From NCBI RefSeq assembly GCF_003003255.1, contig NZ_PVTD01000001.1:620001-684000 (forward strand): 64,000 nt of DNA, given 5' to 3'. Made by a program: the position numbers and the translations under genes. Below the pieces are notes generated by a model. That model saw only the letters and a list, made by a program, of their open reading frames with translations, was not told where the DNA came from and did not search any database. This DNA comes from Aliiruegeria haliotis (GTDB lineage Bacteria > Pseudomonadota > Alphaproteobacteria > Rhodobacterales > Rhodobacteraceae). This document shows positions 35,406 through 43,996 of the stretch, in pieces (position 1 is the stretch's first letter; the number at the start of each line of letters is the position of its first letter).

Positions 35406-35440
35406 GATCAGGGCGCTCCCGCAGCCAGTCCGCGACCGGG

Positions 35441-35668
35441 TTACATGTCGTCCAGGCGCCGCTGGTATTCCTTCAGTACAAAGAGGCGGATCGCAGAGGC
35501 CAGGCCCATTTCCAACCCGCGCTGCCGGTCGATATCCGCGGCAAGGGCATTGATGGTCTGGCCGCGTTCCTTCGCTATATCGCGAAAGGCGCGCCAGAAT
35601 TCGTCCTCCAGCGAGACGCTGGTGCGGTGGCCCGAGAGGGTGAGCGAATGCTTGACCGGGCGGCTCAT
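35441..35668 (-). CDS. Ribbon-helix-helix domain protein
   Basis: A 75-residue protein matching the small RHH_4-type family: TLSGHRTSVSLEDEFWRAFRDIAKERGQTINALAADID. The first strand carries Arg/Thr/Ser DNA-facing residues as in Arc/MetJ repressors. Its ATG overlaps the stop of the Hint gene (ATGA), so the two are co-translated. A DNA-binding role is inferred from the fold; the target is unknown. Similar genes are common in Rhodobacterales near fumC. Confidence 0.85.
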   Translation of the reverse strand: MSRPVKHSLTLSGHRTSVSLEDEFWRAFRDIAKERGQTINALAADIDRQRGLEMGLASAIRLFVLKEYQRRLDDM

Positions 35669-36357
35669 CGCTGGCGTGCCGCGCGCTGGCGGACCTCTGG
35701 TCCGTAGAAATCCGTGCCATGGTCAAGTTCGGGCAAAATGCTGAGGATCTCGGCCCGTTGGCGGCAATCGCCACGGACGGGACGCAGCCAGGCCGGGTGA
35801 AAGCTCTCAAGCAACAGGCCGTTGGCGGCGACGATCGCGTGGTGGCGGAACAGGAACTGCACGTAGGTCACCTGAGCGGCCGGCGCCCGGCGAATGCCGG
35901 CATGGCCCACGAGATCCTCGGCGCGCAGAAGCAAACCGTCATCCGGGCCGCCCGCCAGATCGAGAAGGATACCCGCCTGCGGCGATACCCGAAGGGGGAG
36001 CCTCGGCTCACCACCGGCAATCGCATGGGCCGGGATCTCGATCGCGCCGATATCGGGGCGCTCCGCGATTTGGGCTGGGGTGGCGGTCCGGTGCCCCACC
36101 CAGAGAAGGGGCAAGGCGCCGTGGTCCAGCGTCAGAACCTGATCACCCGGCGCAAGCAGACCGGCGGATCGCGGACCGTCCGGGGTCATGATCCGGGTTT
36201 CCGCCGCAACAGCGGAAACCAGCCATGCGCCGTCCTGAACAAGCGCGGGGGGCTGTTCCTCCAGAAGATCCGGGGCCAATACGAAAGGGCGCGGCGTTTG
36301 CCGCGGCGATAGCACCGGGCGTGCCCGGCCAAATGCCTGCCTCGGGAGATTTTCCAT
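35665..36357 (-). CDS. Hint-domain (Hedgehog/intein-like) protein with altered catalytic positions
   Basis: About 230 residues, mostly a Hint_2 type domain: ETRIMTPDGPRSAGLLAPGDQVLTLDHG, LPLLWVGHRTAT and IPAHAIAGGEPRLPLRVSPQAGIL. In active Hint domains a Cys starts the fold (CFTAGTRI) and a His follows SPQ (SPQHR). Here I align Ala49 with the Cys and Ala128 with the His, so self-splicing looks impossible. The ATG at 36357 is chosen; a GTG start at 36426 would add 23 residues. It overlaps the ribbon-helix-helix gene. The role is unknown. Confidence 0.8.
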   Translation of the reverse strand: MENLPRQAFGRARPVLSPRQTPRPFVLAPDLLEEQPPALVQDGAWLVSAVAAETRIMTPDGPRSAGLLAPGDQVLTLDHGALPLLWVGHRTATPAQIAERPDIGAIEIPAHAIAGGEPRLPLRVSPQAGILLDLAGGPDDGLLLRAEDLVGHAGIRRAPAAQVTYVQFLFRHHAIVAANGLLLESFHPAWLRPVRGDCRQRAEILSILPELDHGTDFYGPEVRQRAARQR

Positions 36358-36498
36358 ACCCGAAAGGTTCCAGTCCTGCCTCGTGCCACGTTGGGCGTGC
36401 CGGCATCTTGCGCACCGGTTTTGCACGAAGAATCGGACGGAGGGGGCTGCGAGGCAATCCCCGGGGCGGCGGCGGAATGGGTTTGTGGCGGAATTGCC

Positions 36499-36693
36499 CT
36501 AGTCGGCGGGTTCCTCGTCGCCCGCGCGGCGTCCGGCCTCGTGGGCGCGGGCTTCCCGCTCGGCCTCGGCTTTCGCGCGGGCCTTCTCGGCACCGGGAAG
36601 GCCGTGCAGTACGGCGTTTCGGTCGGCCTGTCTGCGGGCGTCGTCGCGCGCGCGCTGCTTGCGAACGCGATTGAGGTTGATCGGTTTGCTCAT
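36499..36693 (-). CDS. DUF4169 family small basic protein
   Basis: A 64-residue basic, helical protein: MSKPINLNRVRKQRARDDAR, then a Lys/Arg/Ala-rich single helix (GAEKARAKAEAEREARAHEA). This matches DUF4169, a Rhodobacterales family of unknown function. It stands 141 bases upstream of the Hint gene on the same strand and may be its first operon member. Its charge suggests binding to nucleic acid or ribosomes, but that is a guess. Confidence 0.82.
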   Translation of the reverse strand: MSKPINLNRVRKQRARDDARRQADRNAVLHGLPGAEKARAKAEAEREARAHEAGRRAGDEEPAD

Positions 36694-36833
36694 GGTGGCG
36701 GCACTATACCCACCCGGCACCTCCGGACCAAGATCCTCGTGCGCGATGCTTGCCGACCCAGCGTATTGACAGAAAAGTCGGAGCTTGGGACCATTTCGGT
36801 GAATTTGAAACCAGTGAATTGGAGGCTTTGCAT

Positions 36834-37421
36834 ATGCGTTTCGTAGGATGGATCGTGGCCGCAGCCCTGACCGTCCCGGCGGCTCCCGGTGCGGCGGAGG
36901 TTTGGCAATACGGACAGTCGGACTGCAATCAACTTTGGTTCATGCGCAACCTGATCATGGATCGCGCCGGGTATTGCTTCGGCACCAATCTGGGCAAGAG
37001 CCTTTATGACAATGGCGATTGCACCGGAAAGCAGGTGCACCTCAGCGGCGACGAGAGCCGGCAGGTGAAGAAGATCAAGGCGTTGGAAACCAGGATTGGC
37101 TGCAAGGTCAATACCGGCGGGACAAGTCTCGATGTGCCGATGAAATCAAATCTCCTCAGGCTGCGGGACATGCCGCTTCCGGCCGATGGCGGGTGGGGCT
37201 GTCTCGGTTGGGCCGGGCGTGCCGCGCCCATCCACGACGGGTATTCGTCGGGGCGCCGGGTCATCGGTTCGATCGATCCGGGCGACAATGTCTTCTTTGG
37301 GTTTCTGGGAGAGGGCGGCTGGAGTCCCGTCATCGTGGCAAAAGGCGGCAACGGCGGAAAGGAGATCCTGGGCTGGATCGACGCTTCGTTGGACCCGGTC
37401 TGCACCTCGGAGGCCGGTTGA
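36834..37421 (+). CDS. Secreted YARHG/DUF4453-like protein
   Basis: A 195-residue exported protein with a signal peptide (about residues 1-21, MRFVGWIVAAALTVPAAPGAA). The mature part has QLWFMRNLIMDRAGYCFGTNLGKSLYDN, which is the YARHG-type motif of extracellular proteins, and a C-terminal half with GWGCLGWAGRAAPIHDGY and GFLGEGGWSPVIV resembling DUF4453. Four or more cysteines may form disulfides. TTGGAGG precedes the ATG at 36834. The function is unknown. Confidence 0.82.
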   Translation: MRFVGWIVAAALTVPAAPGAAEVWQYGQSDCNQLWFMRNLIMDRAGYCFGTNLGKSLYDNGDCTGKQVHLSGDESRQVKKIKALETRIGCKVNTGGTSLDVPMKSNLLRLRDMPLPADGGWGCLGWAGRAAPIHDGYSSGRRVIGSIDPGDNVFFGFLGEGGWSPVIVAKGGNGGKEILGWIDASLDPVCTSEAG

Positions 37422-37432
37422 TCCAGTCGTGA

Positions 37433-37457
37433 AACAGGCGCCCGCGGGGCGCCTGTT
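37433..37457. terminator. Convergent hairpin between the YARHG-like gene and fumC
   Basis: An 11-base perfect stem (AACAGGCGCCC with GGGCGCCTGTT) and a three-base loop GCG lies between two converging genes, 12 bases after one stop and 18 before the other. It lacks a long T run on either side, but position and stability fit a two-way terminator. Confidence 0.65.
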
Positions 37458-37474
37458 CCGTTGTCACACCGGGG

Positions 37475-38875
37475 CTACTGCTTCGGCTTGGGGCCGACCA
37501 TGTTTTCAGGGCGCACGACCGCGTCGAAGGTCGCCTCGTCCACGAAACCAAGCGCGATGGCCTCTTCCTTGAGCGTGGTGCGGTTCTTGTGTGCCGTCTT
37601 GGCGACCTTGGTGGCATTGTCGTAGCCGATTGTCGGCGCCAGCGCGGTGACCAGCATCAGCGACTCGTCGCGCAGTTTCTCGATCCGCTCGCGATCGGCT
37701 TTCAGCCCCACGACCAGGTTGTCGGTGAAGGCAGAGCAGACATCGCCCAGCAATTGCATCGACTGAAGCACGTTGTAGGCCATCATCGGCTTGTAGACGT
37801 TCAGTTCGAAGTGACCCTGCGAACCAGCCATGCCGACGGCCATGTCGTTGCCCATGACATGGCAGCAGACCTGCGTCATCGCCTCGCACTGGGTCGGGTT
37901 GACCTTTCCGGGCATGATCGAAGAGCCGGGCTCGTTCTCGGGCAGCAGCAACTCGCCCAGACCACAGCGCGGGCCGGAACCGAGCAGGCGGATGTCGGAT
38001 GCGATCTTGAAAAGGCTTGCCGCAACGGTCTTGAGCGTGCCCGACATCTCCACCATGGCGTCGTGTGCGGCAAGCGCCTCCATCTTGTTGGGAGCGGTTA
38101 CGAAGGGCAGGCCGGTGATCGAGGCCATGTTCGCCGCGACCTCTTCGTCCCAGCCTTCAACCGTGTTCAAACCGGTGCCGACCGCAGTGCCGCCCTGGGC
38201 CAGCTCGTAGATATCTTTCAGAGCCGTTTCAACGCGTTCGATGGATTTCTTCACTTGATGTACGTAGCCGGAGAACTCCTGGCTCAGCTTGATTGGCGTG
38301 GCGTCCTGGGTGTGCGTCCGGCCGATCTTGATGATGCCGTCGAACTCCTCGACCTTCGCTTGCAGCGCGTCGTGCAGCTTCTTCAGGCCCGGCAGCAGGA
38401 CGTCACGGGCCTGCATGGCGGTGGAGATGTGCATGGCAGTGGGGAAGACGTCGTTGGAAGACTGCCCCATGTTGCAATGGTCGTTCGGATGGATCGGATC
38501 CTTGGAGCCGATCACGCCGCCCAGCATCTCGATTGCGCGGTTGGCGATCACCTCGTTGGAGTTCATGTTCGACTGGGTTCCGGACCCCGTCTGCCAGACG
38601 ACCAGCGGGAAATTGTCATCGAGCTTGCCGTCGATGACTTCCTGCGCGGCGGCCTGGATCGCATCGCCGAGCTTCGCATCGAGTTTGCCGCTGGCCATGT
38701 TGGCCATTGCGCAGGCTTTCTTGATCACGCCAAGGGCCCGGACAACCGGGATGGGCTGCTTTTCCCAGCCGATGGGGAAGTTCATGATCGACCGCTGGGT
38801 CTGTGCGCCCCAGTACTTGTCGGCGGGAACCTCAAGAGGGCCGAAGCTGTCGGTTTCGGTACGGGTCTGGGACAT
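37475..38875 (-). CDS. fumC: Class II fumarate hydratase
   Basis: 466 residues, an iron-independent tetrameric fumarase that interconverts fumarate and malate in the TCA cycle. Family motifs include [54 protein letters not shown] and the signature [16 protein letters not shown]. Length equals that of E. coli FumC. The start at 38875 has GGAAGGA upstream; longer reading adds twenty residues with no homology. It stands alone, converging with the YARHG-like gene. Confidence 0.97.
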   Translation of the reverse strand: MSQTRTETDSFGPLEVPADKYWGAQTQRSIMNFPIGWEKQPIPVVRALGVIKKACAMANMASGKLDAKLGDAIQAAAQEVIDGKLDDNFPLVVWQTGSGTQSNMNSNEVIANRAIEMLGGVIGSKDPIHPNDHCNMGQSSNDVFPTAMHISTAMQARDVLLPGLKKLHDALQAKVEEFDGIIKIGRTHTQDATPIKLSQEFSGYVHQVKKSIERVETALKDIYELAQGGTAVGTGLNTVEGWDEEVAANMASITGLPFVTAPNKMEALAAHDAMVEMSGTLKTVAASLFKIASDIRLLGSGPRCGLGELLLPENEPGSSIMPGKVNPTQCEAMTQVCCHVMGNDMAVGMAGSQGHFELNVYKPMMAYNVLQSMQLLGDVCSAFTDNLVVGLKADRERIEKLRDESLMLVTALAPTIGYDNATKVAKTAHKNRTTLKEEAIALGFVDEATFDAVVRPENMVGPKPKQ

Positions 38876-39073
38876 GGCAAAATCCTTCCGGGTCAGTCTC
38901 GAAAGCCGTTTACCCCCGGGGGAGGTCGGAGGCAACGGAACGGGTTGCCTCAGTTGGAGCCTTTGCAGACGCCGCGGGATGGGTCTGTGTTGATGGGGCG
39001 GCTTGCGAAGCTCGCATTGCAGGAATACTGTGCAATTTGAATATGTAGCGATGCCCGAAGGGGGGGCACAAAC

Positions 39074-39733
39074 ATGAACAAGCTGTTGTCATTGGTGGCC
39101 GCGTTTGCACTGGCGGGGGCGACATCCGCGCTGGCGGCGACCGTTTCGCCCGGCGTGCCGGTTGGAACCACCGATTCAGATCTTCCGGCCGCCAAGTGGC
39201 GTGGCCAGAATTCCGGGAACGAGCTGTACTACGGGGTGGAACCCCTGAACAGCGGGACCTACCGGAACGAGGTCGGGTTCAACTGGACATCCGGAGCGTC
39301 CACGCCGTTTACCTTTTCTTACAATAGCTTGAACGGTGAAGTTCTTGCCACGATAGGAAGTGGTACGCCCGGCGCAGCCTTTACGACAGCGCCCGGATTG
39401 GGCGGTGACGGGCTGGTTCTGTCGATGCGGAACGGGGGCAAGGACGGCGCGACGATCAGCGTGACGGACATGTTCGTGAACGGCGAGTCTGTCGGCGGTT
39501 TCTCCACAGCCGGCTTCCAGCAATGGACCGTTTCCGACTTTGCGCTGGCGCCGGTTCTGAGTGTAACCGGGAATATCCTGTTCGGCGGGACCATCAACCC
39601 GAGTGATTCCGAGCGGACACGATTCCAGATCCAGGTTGCCGACCTTCCGCCGGTTCCGCTGCCGGTTCCGGCTTTTCTCCTTCTTGGAGGCCTCGGTGGG
39701 CTGGTAGTGTTGCGGAAACGTCGCAGCAGCTGA
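39074..39733 (+). CDS. Secreted protein with VPLPA-CTERM-like tail
   Basis: A 219-residue exported protein: a signal peptide (about residues 1-22, [21 protein letters not shown]), a beta-rich body with [22 protein letters not shown] and a C-terminal tail [22 protein letters not shown] followed by RKRR. The tail is of the VPLPA-CTERM type. The body may be a beta-sandwich carbohydrate-binding-like domain, which I cannot confirm. It is the second such protein in the window; both need the same sortase-like enzyme, which is not seen here. Confidence 0.8.
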   Translation: MNKLLSLVAAFALAGATSALAATVSPGVPVGTTDSDLPAAKWRGQNSGNELYYGVEPLNSGTYRNEVGFNWTSGASTPFTFSYNSLNGEVLATIGSGTPGAAFTTAPGLGGDGLVLSMRNGGKDGATISVTDMFVNGESVGGFSTAGFQQWTVSDFALAPVLSVTGNILFGGTINPSDSERTRFQIQVADLPPVPLPVPAFLLLGGLGGLVVLRKRRSS

Positions 39734-39741
39734 TCCCGCAG

Positions 39742-39766
39742 GCAGGCGCTTCACTGCGGCGCCTGC
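39742..39766. terminator. Convergent hairpin between the VPLPA protein gene and sspB
   Basis: An eight-base perfect stem (GCAGGCGC with GCGCCTGC) with a nine-base loop lies in the 36 bases separating two converging stop codons. There is no T run. A two-way terminator is the likely role. Confidence 0.5.
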
Positions 39767-39769
39767 TCC

Positions 39770-40252
39770 CTACTTGCGGAAGCTGTCCAGGCTGACGATT
39801 TCGGCGTCGGGCTGGTCGGTTTCCGGTTCAACATCTTCCGCGATTGGGGCCGGGGGAATTTCCTCCTCGTCCTCCGCAACATCCTCGTCCGCATCGGACG
39901 GGCTGGTCTCGAACCGCAGACCGAACTCGACCGATGGGTCGACGAAGGTCGAGATCGCGTCATAGGGGATGTAGAGCGGCTCCGGCGATTCGCCGAAGTT
40001 AAGCGTTACCGAGAACCCCTCGTCCGTTACCTCCAGATTGTCGAACCAGTGCTGCAGCACGACCGTCATCTCTTCTGGATAGCGGTCATGCAGCCAGTCG
40101 GCGATCTGCACCTCTTCGTGACCTGTTTCGAAGGTGATGAAGAAGTGGTGCTGTCCCGGAAGACCGTCACGCGCAACATCGCTCAGAACCTGTTGGATCA
40201 GGCTGCGCATGGCCCTGTGCATGAGCTTGCCATAGTCGATGGTCTGCGACAT
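39770..40252 (-). CDS. sspB: SspB, adaptor for ClpXP protease
   Basis: A 160-residue protein of the alphaproteobacterial SspB type. The folded N-terminal domain (about residues 1-115) binds ssrA-tagged proteins, with HHFFITFETGHEEVQIADWL and a PLYIPYDAISTFVDPSVEFGLRF stretch. An acidic linker then leads to a C-terminal VSLDSFRK, the ClpX-binding tail. It delivers tagged proteins from stalled ribosomes to ClpXP. The start at 40252 (MSQTIDYGKLMHRAMRSLIQ) fits the family. It converges with the VPLPA protein gene. Confidence 0.93.
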   Translation of the reverse strand: MSQTIDYGKLMHRAMRSLIQQVLSDVARDGLPGQHHFFITFETGHEEVQIADWLHDRYPEEMTVVLQHWFDNLEVTDEGFSVTLNFGESPEPLYIPYDAISTFVDPSVEFGLRFETSPSDADEDVAEDEEEIPPAPIAEDVEPETDQPDAEIVSLDSFRK

Positions 40253-40552
40253 TGGGCCGATGATCCTCCTGTTGCGTCGCGCCCAGCATAGGGGATTCGA
40301 AGGCGAATGAAAGGCCCCGAAAGCGTGGCCGAGGACCATTCTGGGGGGAAGCGGGAGGGCGCATGCACGATGCCTCCCGCAGCAAGAAAGGTCGGTTCGA
40401 ATGGCCGAACATGGCGGGCTTGCCACCATATCTGTCGGTCGCAAACGACGCCGCAAGGAACCGCGGACATCCACTGCCGCAGCATTGTGCCATGGGGCGA
40501 CGACACCTGTTACGAGCAGGCTACGGGCCGGGGCAATTGCGGCAATGGTCAG
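40253..40552. other. Intergenic stretch upstream of sspB
   Basis: About 300 bases between sspB and the end of the SnoaL-like gene, both on the minus strand. No open frame here shows family features. It should contain the sspB promoter; I cannot place it confidently. Confidence 0.4.
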
Positions 40553-40981
40553 TCAGGTCAGCCTCTGTCCGGTCATGCAAAGCGCCAGGGCGTGTTCCGG
40601 TACCAGGCCCAGTTTCTCCAGGAAGCTGAGGAAATCGAAGCAATTGTAGGCTTCGACGATCTTGCCATCGCGAATGCGGACCATAACCATGCCACTGCCC
40701 GAGATACTCTGCCCGGTGGTCAGGACCGTGGCATCGAAGCTTGCCATTGCGGAGATCCAGTCATCCTGTTCAACGGCCTTCTGGAAGTTGACCGAGTGGA
40801 CGTCGAGCATCTCAAGCAGCGCGGCGACGAATTCGTGGAATTCCTCCGCGCCCACTGCCAGATCTGACAGCAGGCCGGTGGCCTCCGCCTCCGGCATGAA
40901 GAACTCTCCCGCGGCGGCCATGTCGCCATCGACCCAGACGCGGTTGTAGAAATCCTGAAGGAGTTTGAGTTGTGGGGACAT
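40553..40981 (-). CDS. SnoaL/NTF2-like domain protein
   Basis: A 142-residue protein with the cone-shaped NTF2/SnoaL fold pattern: an N-terminal helix LKLLQDFYNRVWVDGD, a strand-helix block FMPEAEATG and EEFHEFVAALLEML, then the strands ATVLTTGQSISGSGMVMVRIRDGKIVEAYNCFDFLSFLEKLG typical of ester-cyclase-like SnoaL domains. Such proteins act as small-molecule isomerases, cyclases or stress proteins. No partner identifies the ligand. Length is normal. Confidence 0.85.
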   Translation of the reverse strand: MSPQLKLLQDFYNRVWVDGDMAAAGEFFMPEAEATGLLSDLAVGAEEFHEFVAALLEMLDVHSVNFQKAVEQDDWISAMASFDATVLTTGQSISGSGMVMVRIRDGKIVEAYNCFDFLSFLEKLGLVPEHALALCMTGQRLT

Positions 40982-41101
40982 CTGGTACCTCTCTTGCCGC
41001 GAGCGAGGGTAGGCACAACTCCTGAAGAAACGCTGAATGCGAGCGCTCTCATACCGGTTGGCGGCACCAGTATCGGGATGTTCGGACGGGCAAGGGAGAC
41101 G

Positions 41102-41178
41102 TGGCGCGGTTGACGGGGCTCGAACCCGCGACCTCCGGCGTGACAGGCCGGCACTCTAACCAACTGAGCTACAACCGC
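41102..41178 (-). tRNA. tRNA-Asp (GTC), copy 1
   Basis: Read on the minus strand, the 77 bases form a full cloverleaf: acceptor GCGGTTG pairing with CAACCGC, D arm AGCTC...GAGT, anticodon loop CTGTCAC with anticodon GTC, and T arm CGGGTTCGAGCCCCG. The discriminator G and CCA are encoded. An identical copy lies 91 bases away. Confidence 0.96.
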
Positions 41179-41269
41179 GCATCTGGGCCGGGATGGCCCT
41201 GTCTCGGTCCGCAAAAGCGGGATGCCCTGTACTCTTTCGAGCCTCCCGGGCCGGGAGAAATGACAGCAG

Positions 41270-41346
41270 TGGCGCGGTTGACGGGGCTCGAACCCGCGAC
41301 CTCCGGCGTGACAGGCCGGCACTCTAACCAACTGAGCTACAACCGC
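41270..41346 (-). tRNA. tRNA-Asp (GTC), copy 2
   Basis: A second 77-base gene identical to the first in all visible positions, with anticodon GTC and encoded CCA, on the same strand. Being upstream in the direction of transcription, it is probably transcribed first, with the two copies processed from one precursor. Confidence 0.96.
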
Positions 41347-41427
41347 TCGCTGCCCGCCGAATGGTGCGTACATCATCTGGCGTGAGCGGCCTTCTAGGCT
41401 GCGGCGCGAGCGGCGTCAAGCGGCCTT

Positions 41428-41988
41428 TCAGGTTTTTTCGGTCGCGGAGGGTTTTTCTCCGTGAGGGCCCGGGCAGGGGACAGCGACCCGCGCGGCGAGG
41501 GCGGGCAAATCGGTCCAGATCACAGGGACGCTTGTCACGGCCAGGCCAAAGAGGATGTCGGCGAACGGCGTCCCCTCGAAACCGCCGAGGCGGGCGTAAA
41601 CACCACGGGCGGCGGCGTTCTCCTCCAGTACCGTCAGTTCCATGCGATCCTGCCCGAGGTGCAGCAGGCGGCGGGCCGCAGAGGTCATCATCAGGCGGCC
41701 GCACCCCTGTCCCTTCGCCGCAGGAGCGACGTGAAGATTGTCGAGATAGGGGCGTTCCCGGCCAGCCATCCGCATGACGAGCAGGCCCAGTGGACGGTCG
41801 TCCTCAACGGCGACAAGAGTGAAATCCGGTTCCTCCGGGAGCGCCTGCCACTTCCGGGTCAGATCCCGCGCCACCGGCGAGCCCAGATAGGCCTCTGGCA
41901 GGATCCCGGCGTAGGCGCTGCGCCAACTGGCTATCTGGAGTTCAAGCAGGGCGGGCAGGTCGCTCGGCCGGGCGTCGCGTATGATCAT
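41428..41988 (-). CDS. GNAT family N-acetyltransferase
   Basis: A 186-residue acetyltransferase: IIRDARPSDLPALLELQIASW at the start, the central YLDNLHVAPAAKGQGCGRLMM motif A with the acetyl-CoA-binding Gln/Gly-x-Gly and LTVLEENAAARGVYARLGGF as motif B. The substrate may be an amino acid, amine or protein N-terminus. The ATG at 41988 has GAGAGGAC upstream. It is the gene just downstream of the ubiTUV operon, with a 67-base gap, on the same strand. Confidence 0.9.
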   Translation of the reverse strand: MIIRDARPSDLPALLELQIASWRSAYAGILPEAYLGSPVARDLTRKWQALPEEPDFTLVAVEDDRPLGLLVMRMAGRERPYLDNLHVAPAAKGQGCGRLMMTSAARRLLHLGQDRMELTVLEENAAARGVYARLGGFEGTPFADILFGLAVTSVPVIWTDLPALAARVAVPCPGPHGEKPSATEKT

Positions 41989-42055
41989 GGCGTCCTCTCG
42001 CGGCATTGCTGCCACGCAGGCGGCAGGGCGGCAAGCCAAAGATGGCGCATGCCGG

Positions 42056-42979
42056 TCAGTGAAGGGCTGCCGCCTTGGCCGCGATGCGCCGGTGCCCGGC
42101 TTCCCCGTACCAGAACCCGTTCGAGAACGGCGGCTCAAGCGACATCGCGTCCAGCCGCGCCTCTGCCTCCGTGCCATCGATCGCGCCCTTGGCAACATCG
42201 GCAAAGCACCGCGCGACAGCCACCATGTCCACGTCCTGCGGCATCAGGCGCAGGTCGCTGACCCCCATCCGTGCCATGTCGGGTGCCTCTGCGACGAGGT
42301 TCACGTAGCTGTGCGAAAGCGTCTGGATGCCGTTCACGCGCAGGAAAGACTGCCCGTCGCGCGTGTCGAGCGGCATGCCGTCGGCGTCCTCTTCGCAGAC
42401 GAACTGGCAATTGTCCTTGGTCCGCCCATGGGCGCGGGCATGGTAGCAGCGGGCGGAGGTCGCAAGCGATGCCCGTCCGAACACCTGTACCTCCAGACCA
42501 ACCCCGAGCTTCGCGGCCTCGTCGGCCATGAGCGCCACAGACTCGCCCGGCAGTTCGGCCGGAACGCAGAAATGCGTGGCACCGCGTGCCGAGAGATGGC
42601 GCATCGTCTCCGGGTTGTAGACATTCATGAACTGGCCCACGCGATGCGCCTTGCCGCCCATGTGCAGCAACGCGGCGGCGTTGTTCACCTCGATCTCCCA
42701 GAGGTCGGCTGTTTCCACAAGCGCCTCGCTTGCCTTGCGTTCCCGCTTCAGCATCACTTCGGCCAGACCGCAAACGACAACGGTCTTTCCGCCTCGCTGG
42801 AGTCGTTCCGCCACCTCCGGCAGGTGATCGTCGAAGAAGGGCTGGCGCTTGGAGCAGACCACTTCGCCCAAGTAGACAGTGTCGACCGGTGCTTCGTCGG
42901 CGATGCGGTTGTAGAAGTCGATCTTCTTCTTGGCGGACCAGAAATACTGGTTCGGGCCGATGGTCAGTCTCGGGGTCAT
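42056..42979 (-). CDS. ubiV: UbiV, U32-type protein for oxygen-independent ubiquinone synthesis
   Basis: About 307 residues of peptidase family U32, subfamily UbiV. The four iron-sulfur Cys match E. coli UbiV in spacing: Cys42 in VVCSKRQ, then CYHARAHGRTKDNCQFVC, where the gaps are 13 and 4 as in the known cluster. With UbiU it hydroxylates the quinone ring without oxygen, using prephenate as hydroxyl donor (general knowledge). The ATG at 42979 lies a few bases beyond the ubiU stop; another at 42994 would overlap it. The order ubiT-ubiU-ubiV confirms the call. Confidence 0.94.
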   Translation of the reverse strand: MTPRLTIGPNQYFWSAKKKIDFYNRIADEAPVDTVYLGEVVCSKRQPFFDDHLPEVAERLQRGGKTVVVCGLAEVMLKRERKASEALVETADLWEIEVNNAAALLHMGGKAHRVGQFMNVYNPETMRHLSARGATHFCVPAELPGESVALMADEAAKLGVGLEVQVFGRASLATSARCYHARAHGRTKDNCQFVCEEDADGMPLDTRDGQSFLRVNGIQTLSHSYVNLVAEAPDMARMGVSDLRLMPQDVDMVAVARCFADVAKGAIDGTEAEARLDAMSLEPPFSNGFWYGEAGHRRIAAKAAALH

Positions 42980-42984
42980 GGTAC

Positions 42985-43983
42985 TCACCGCCATTTCTTG
43001 GTCTGGAAGGCGCCTTCGCTCTGTTTCTGGCCCTCGGTCAGGGCCACGAGGTCGGCGAGACTGGGGTCACGCCCGGCCCGGATGTCATCGACCGCCTTGC
43101 GGAAGGACCTGACGACCTTCTTCACATAGGCCCGGGAGCGCTGCCGGCCCTCGATCTTGAAGGCGGTCACGCCGGCGTCGATCAACTCTGGCAACAGCCG
43201 CGACAGGTTGAGGCTGATCGGTTCTTCGAAGGCATAGTACCCGTCCGGCTGGGCGGAGTTGCAGTACCGTCCCTTGCAGATGGTCGGATAGCCGGCACTC
43301 TCCTGCGGGCCGAAACGGTCGATCGTGTAGTCGCCGAGCCGGGTCGACAGGTTGTCCTCGGCGTCGCGAACATATTCCACCAGATGGGCCGGAGAGCAGA
43401 CACCGTCCATGTTGGTGGACAGCCCCGTCGCGTAGTTGGTGAGAGAGCAGCGCCCCTCCACCATCAGCCCGTGGTTGCCGAAGATGAAGGTCTCGATCTC
43501 GCAGGGGATTTCCTTCTTGATCTCACGGATCTCCGGGATTGTCAGGATCCGGGGCAACACGATGCGCTTCACACTGAACTCGCGGACGTAGTAGCAGATC
43601 GCGTCGGGGCTTGCGGCGGCGGCCTGAACCGAGAGATGCAGCCGGACCTGGGGATGGGTCTGCGCGATGTACTCCGCTACGCCCATGTCCGCGACGATGA
43701 AGGCATCGACGCCCAGCTTCGCCCCGAGATCGGCGGCTTCCTTCCAGAGCTGGAACTTGCCGGCGGGAGGATAGGTGTTGAGGGCCAGCAGCACCCAGGA
43801 TCCCTTGTCGTGTGCGTATTTTACGGCCTTTTCAAGTTCTTGCGGTGTGAAGTTCAATCCCGGAAAATTGCGGGCATTGGTGGCATTCTGAAAGCCGCAA
43901 TACACCGAATCCGCTCCGGCATCGACGGCAGTTCGCAACGATGCGGGCGTGCCTGCCGGGCAGACGAGTTCGCCTGTGATCAT
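42985..43983 (-). CDS. ubiU: UbiU, U32-type protein for oxygen-independent ubiquinone synthesis
   Basis: A 332-residue U32 family protein. It opens MITGELVCPAGTPASLRTAV with DSVYCGFQNATNARNF, and has the cluster-binding Cys region GRCSLTNYATGLSTNMDGVC and, further on, TICKGRYCN, a total consistent with a 4Fe-4S cluster. It forms a heterodimer with UbiV. The start at 43983 gives the family length. It lies 13 bases from the ubiT stop and is directly followed by ubiV. Confidence 0.94.
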   Translation of the reverse strand: MITGELVCPAGTPASLRTAVDAGADSVYCGFQNATNARNFPGLNFTPQELEKAVKYAHDKGSWVLLALNTYPPAGKFQLWKEAADLGAKLGVDAFIVADMGVAEYIAQTHPQVRLHLSVQAAAASPDAICYYVREFSVKRIVLPRILTIPEIREIKKEIPCEIETFIFGNHGLMVEGRCSLTNYATGLSTNMDGVCSPAHLVEYVRDAEDNLSTRLGDYTIDRFGPQESAGYPTICKGRYCNSAQPDGYYAFEEPISLNLSRLLPELIDAGVTAFKIEGRQRSRAYVKKVVRSFRKAVDDIRAGRDPSLADLVALTEGQKQSEGAFQTKKWR

Positions 43984-43996
43984 GTCCTGTGCTTTC

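Noticed and set aside
41102-41346. The tRNA-Asp repeats as an attachment site for an integrated element
   Set aside because: Both copies are full genes on one strand only 91 bases apart, and no integrase or phage gene is near.
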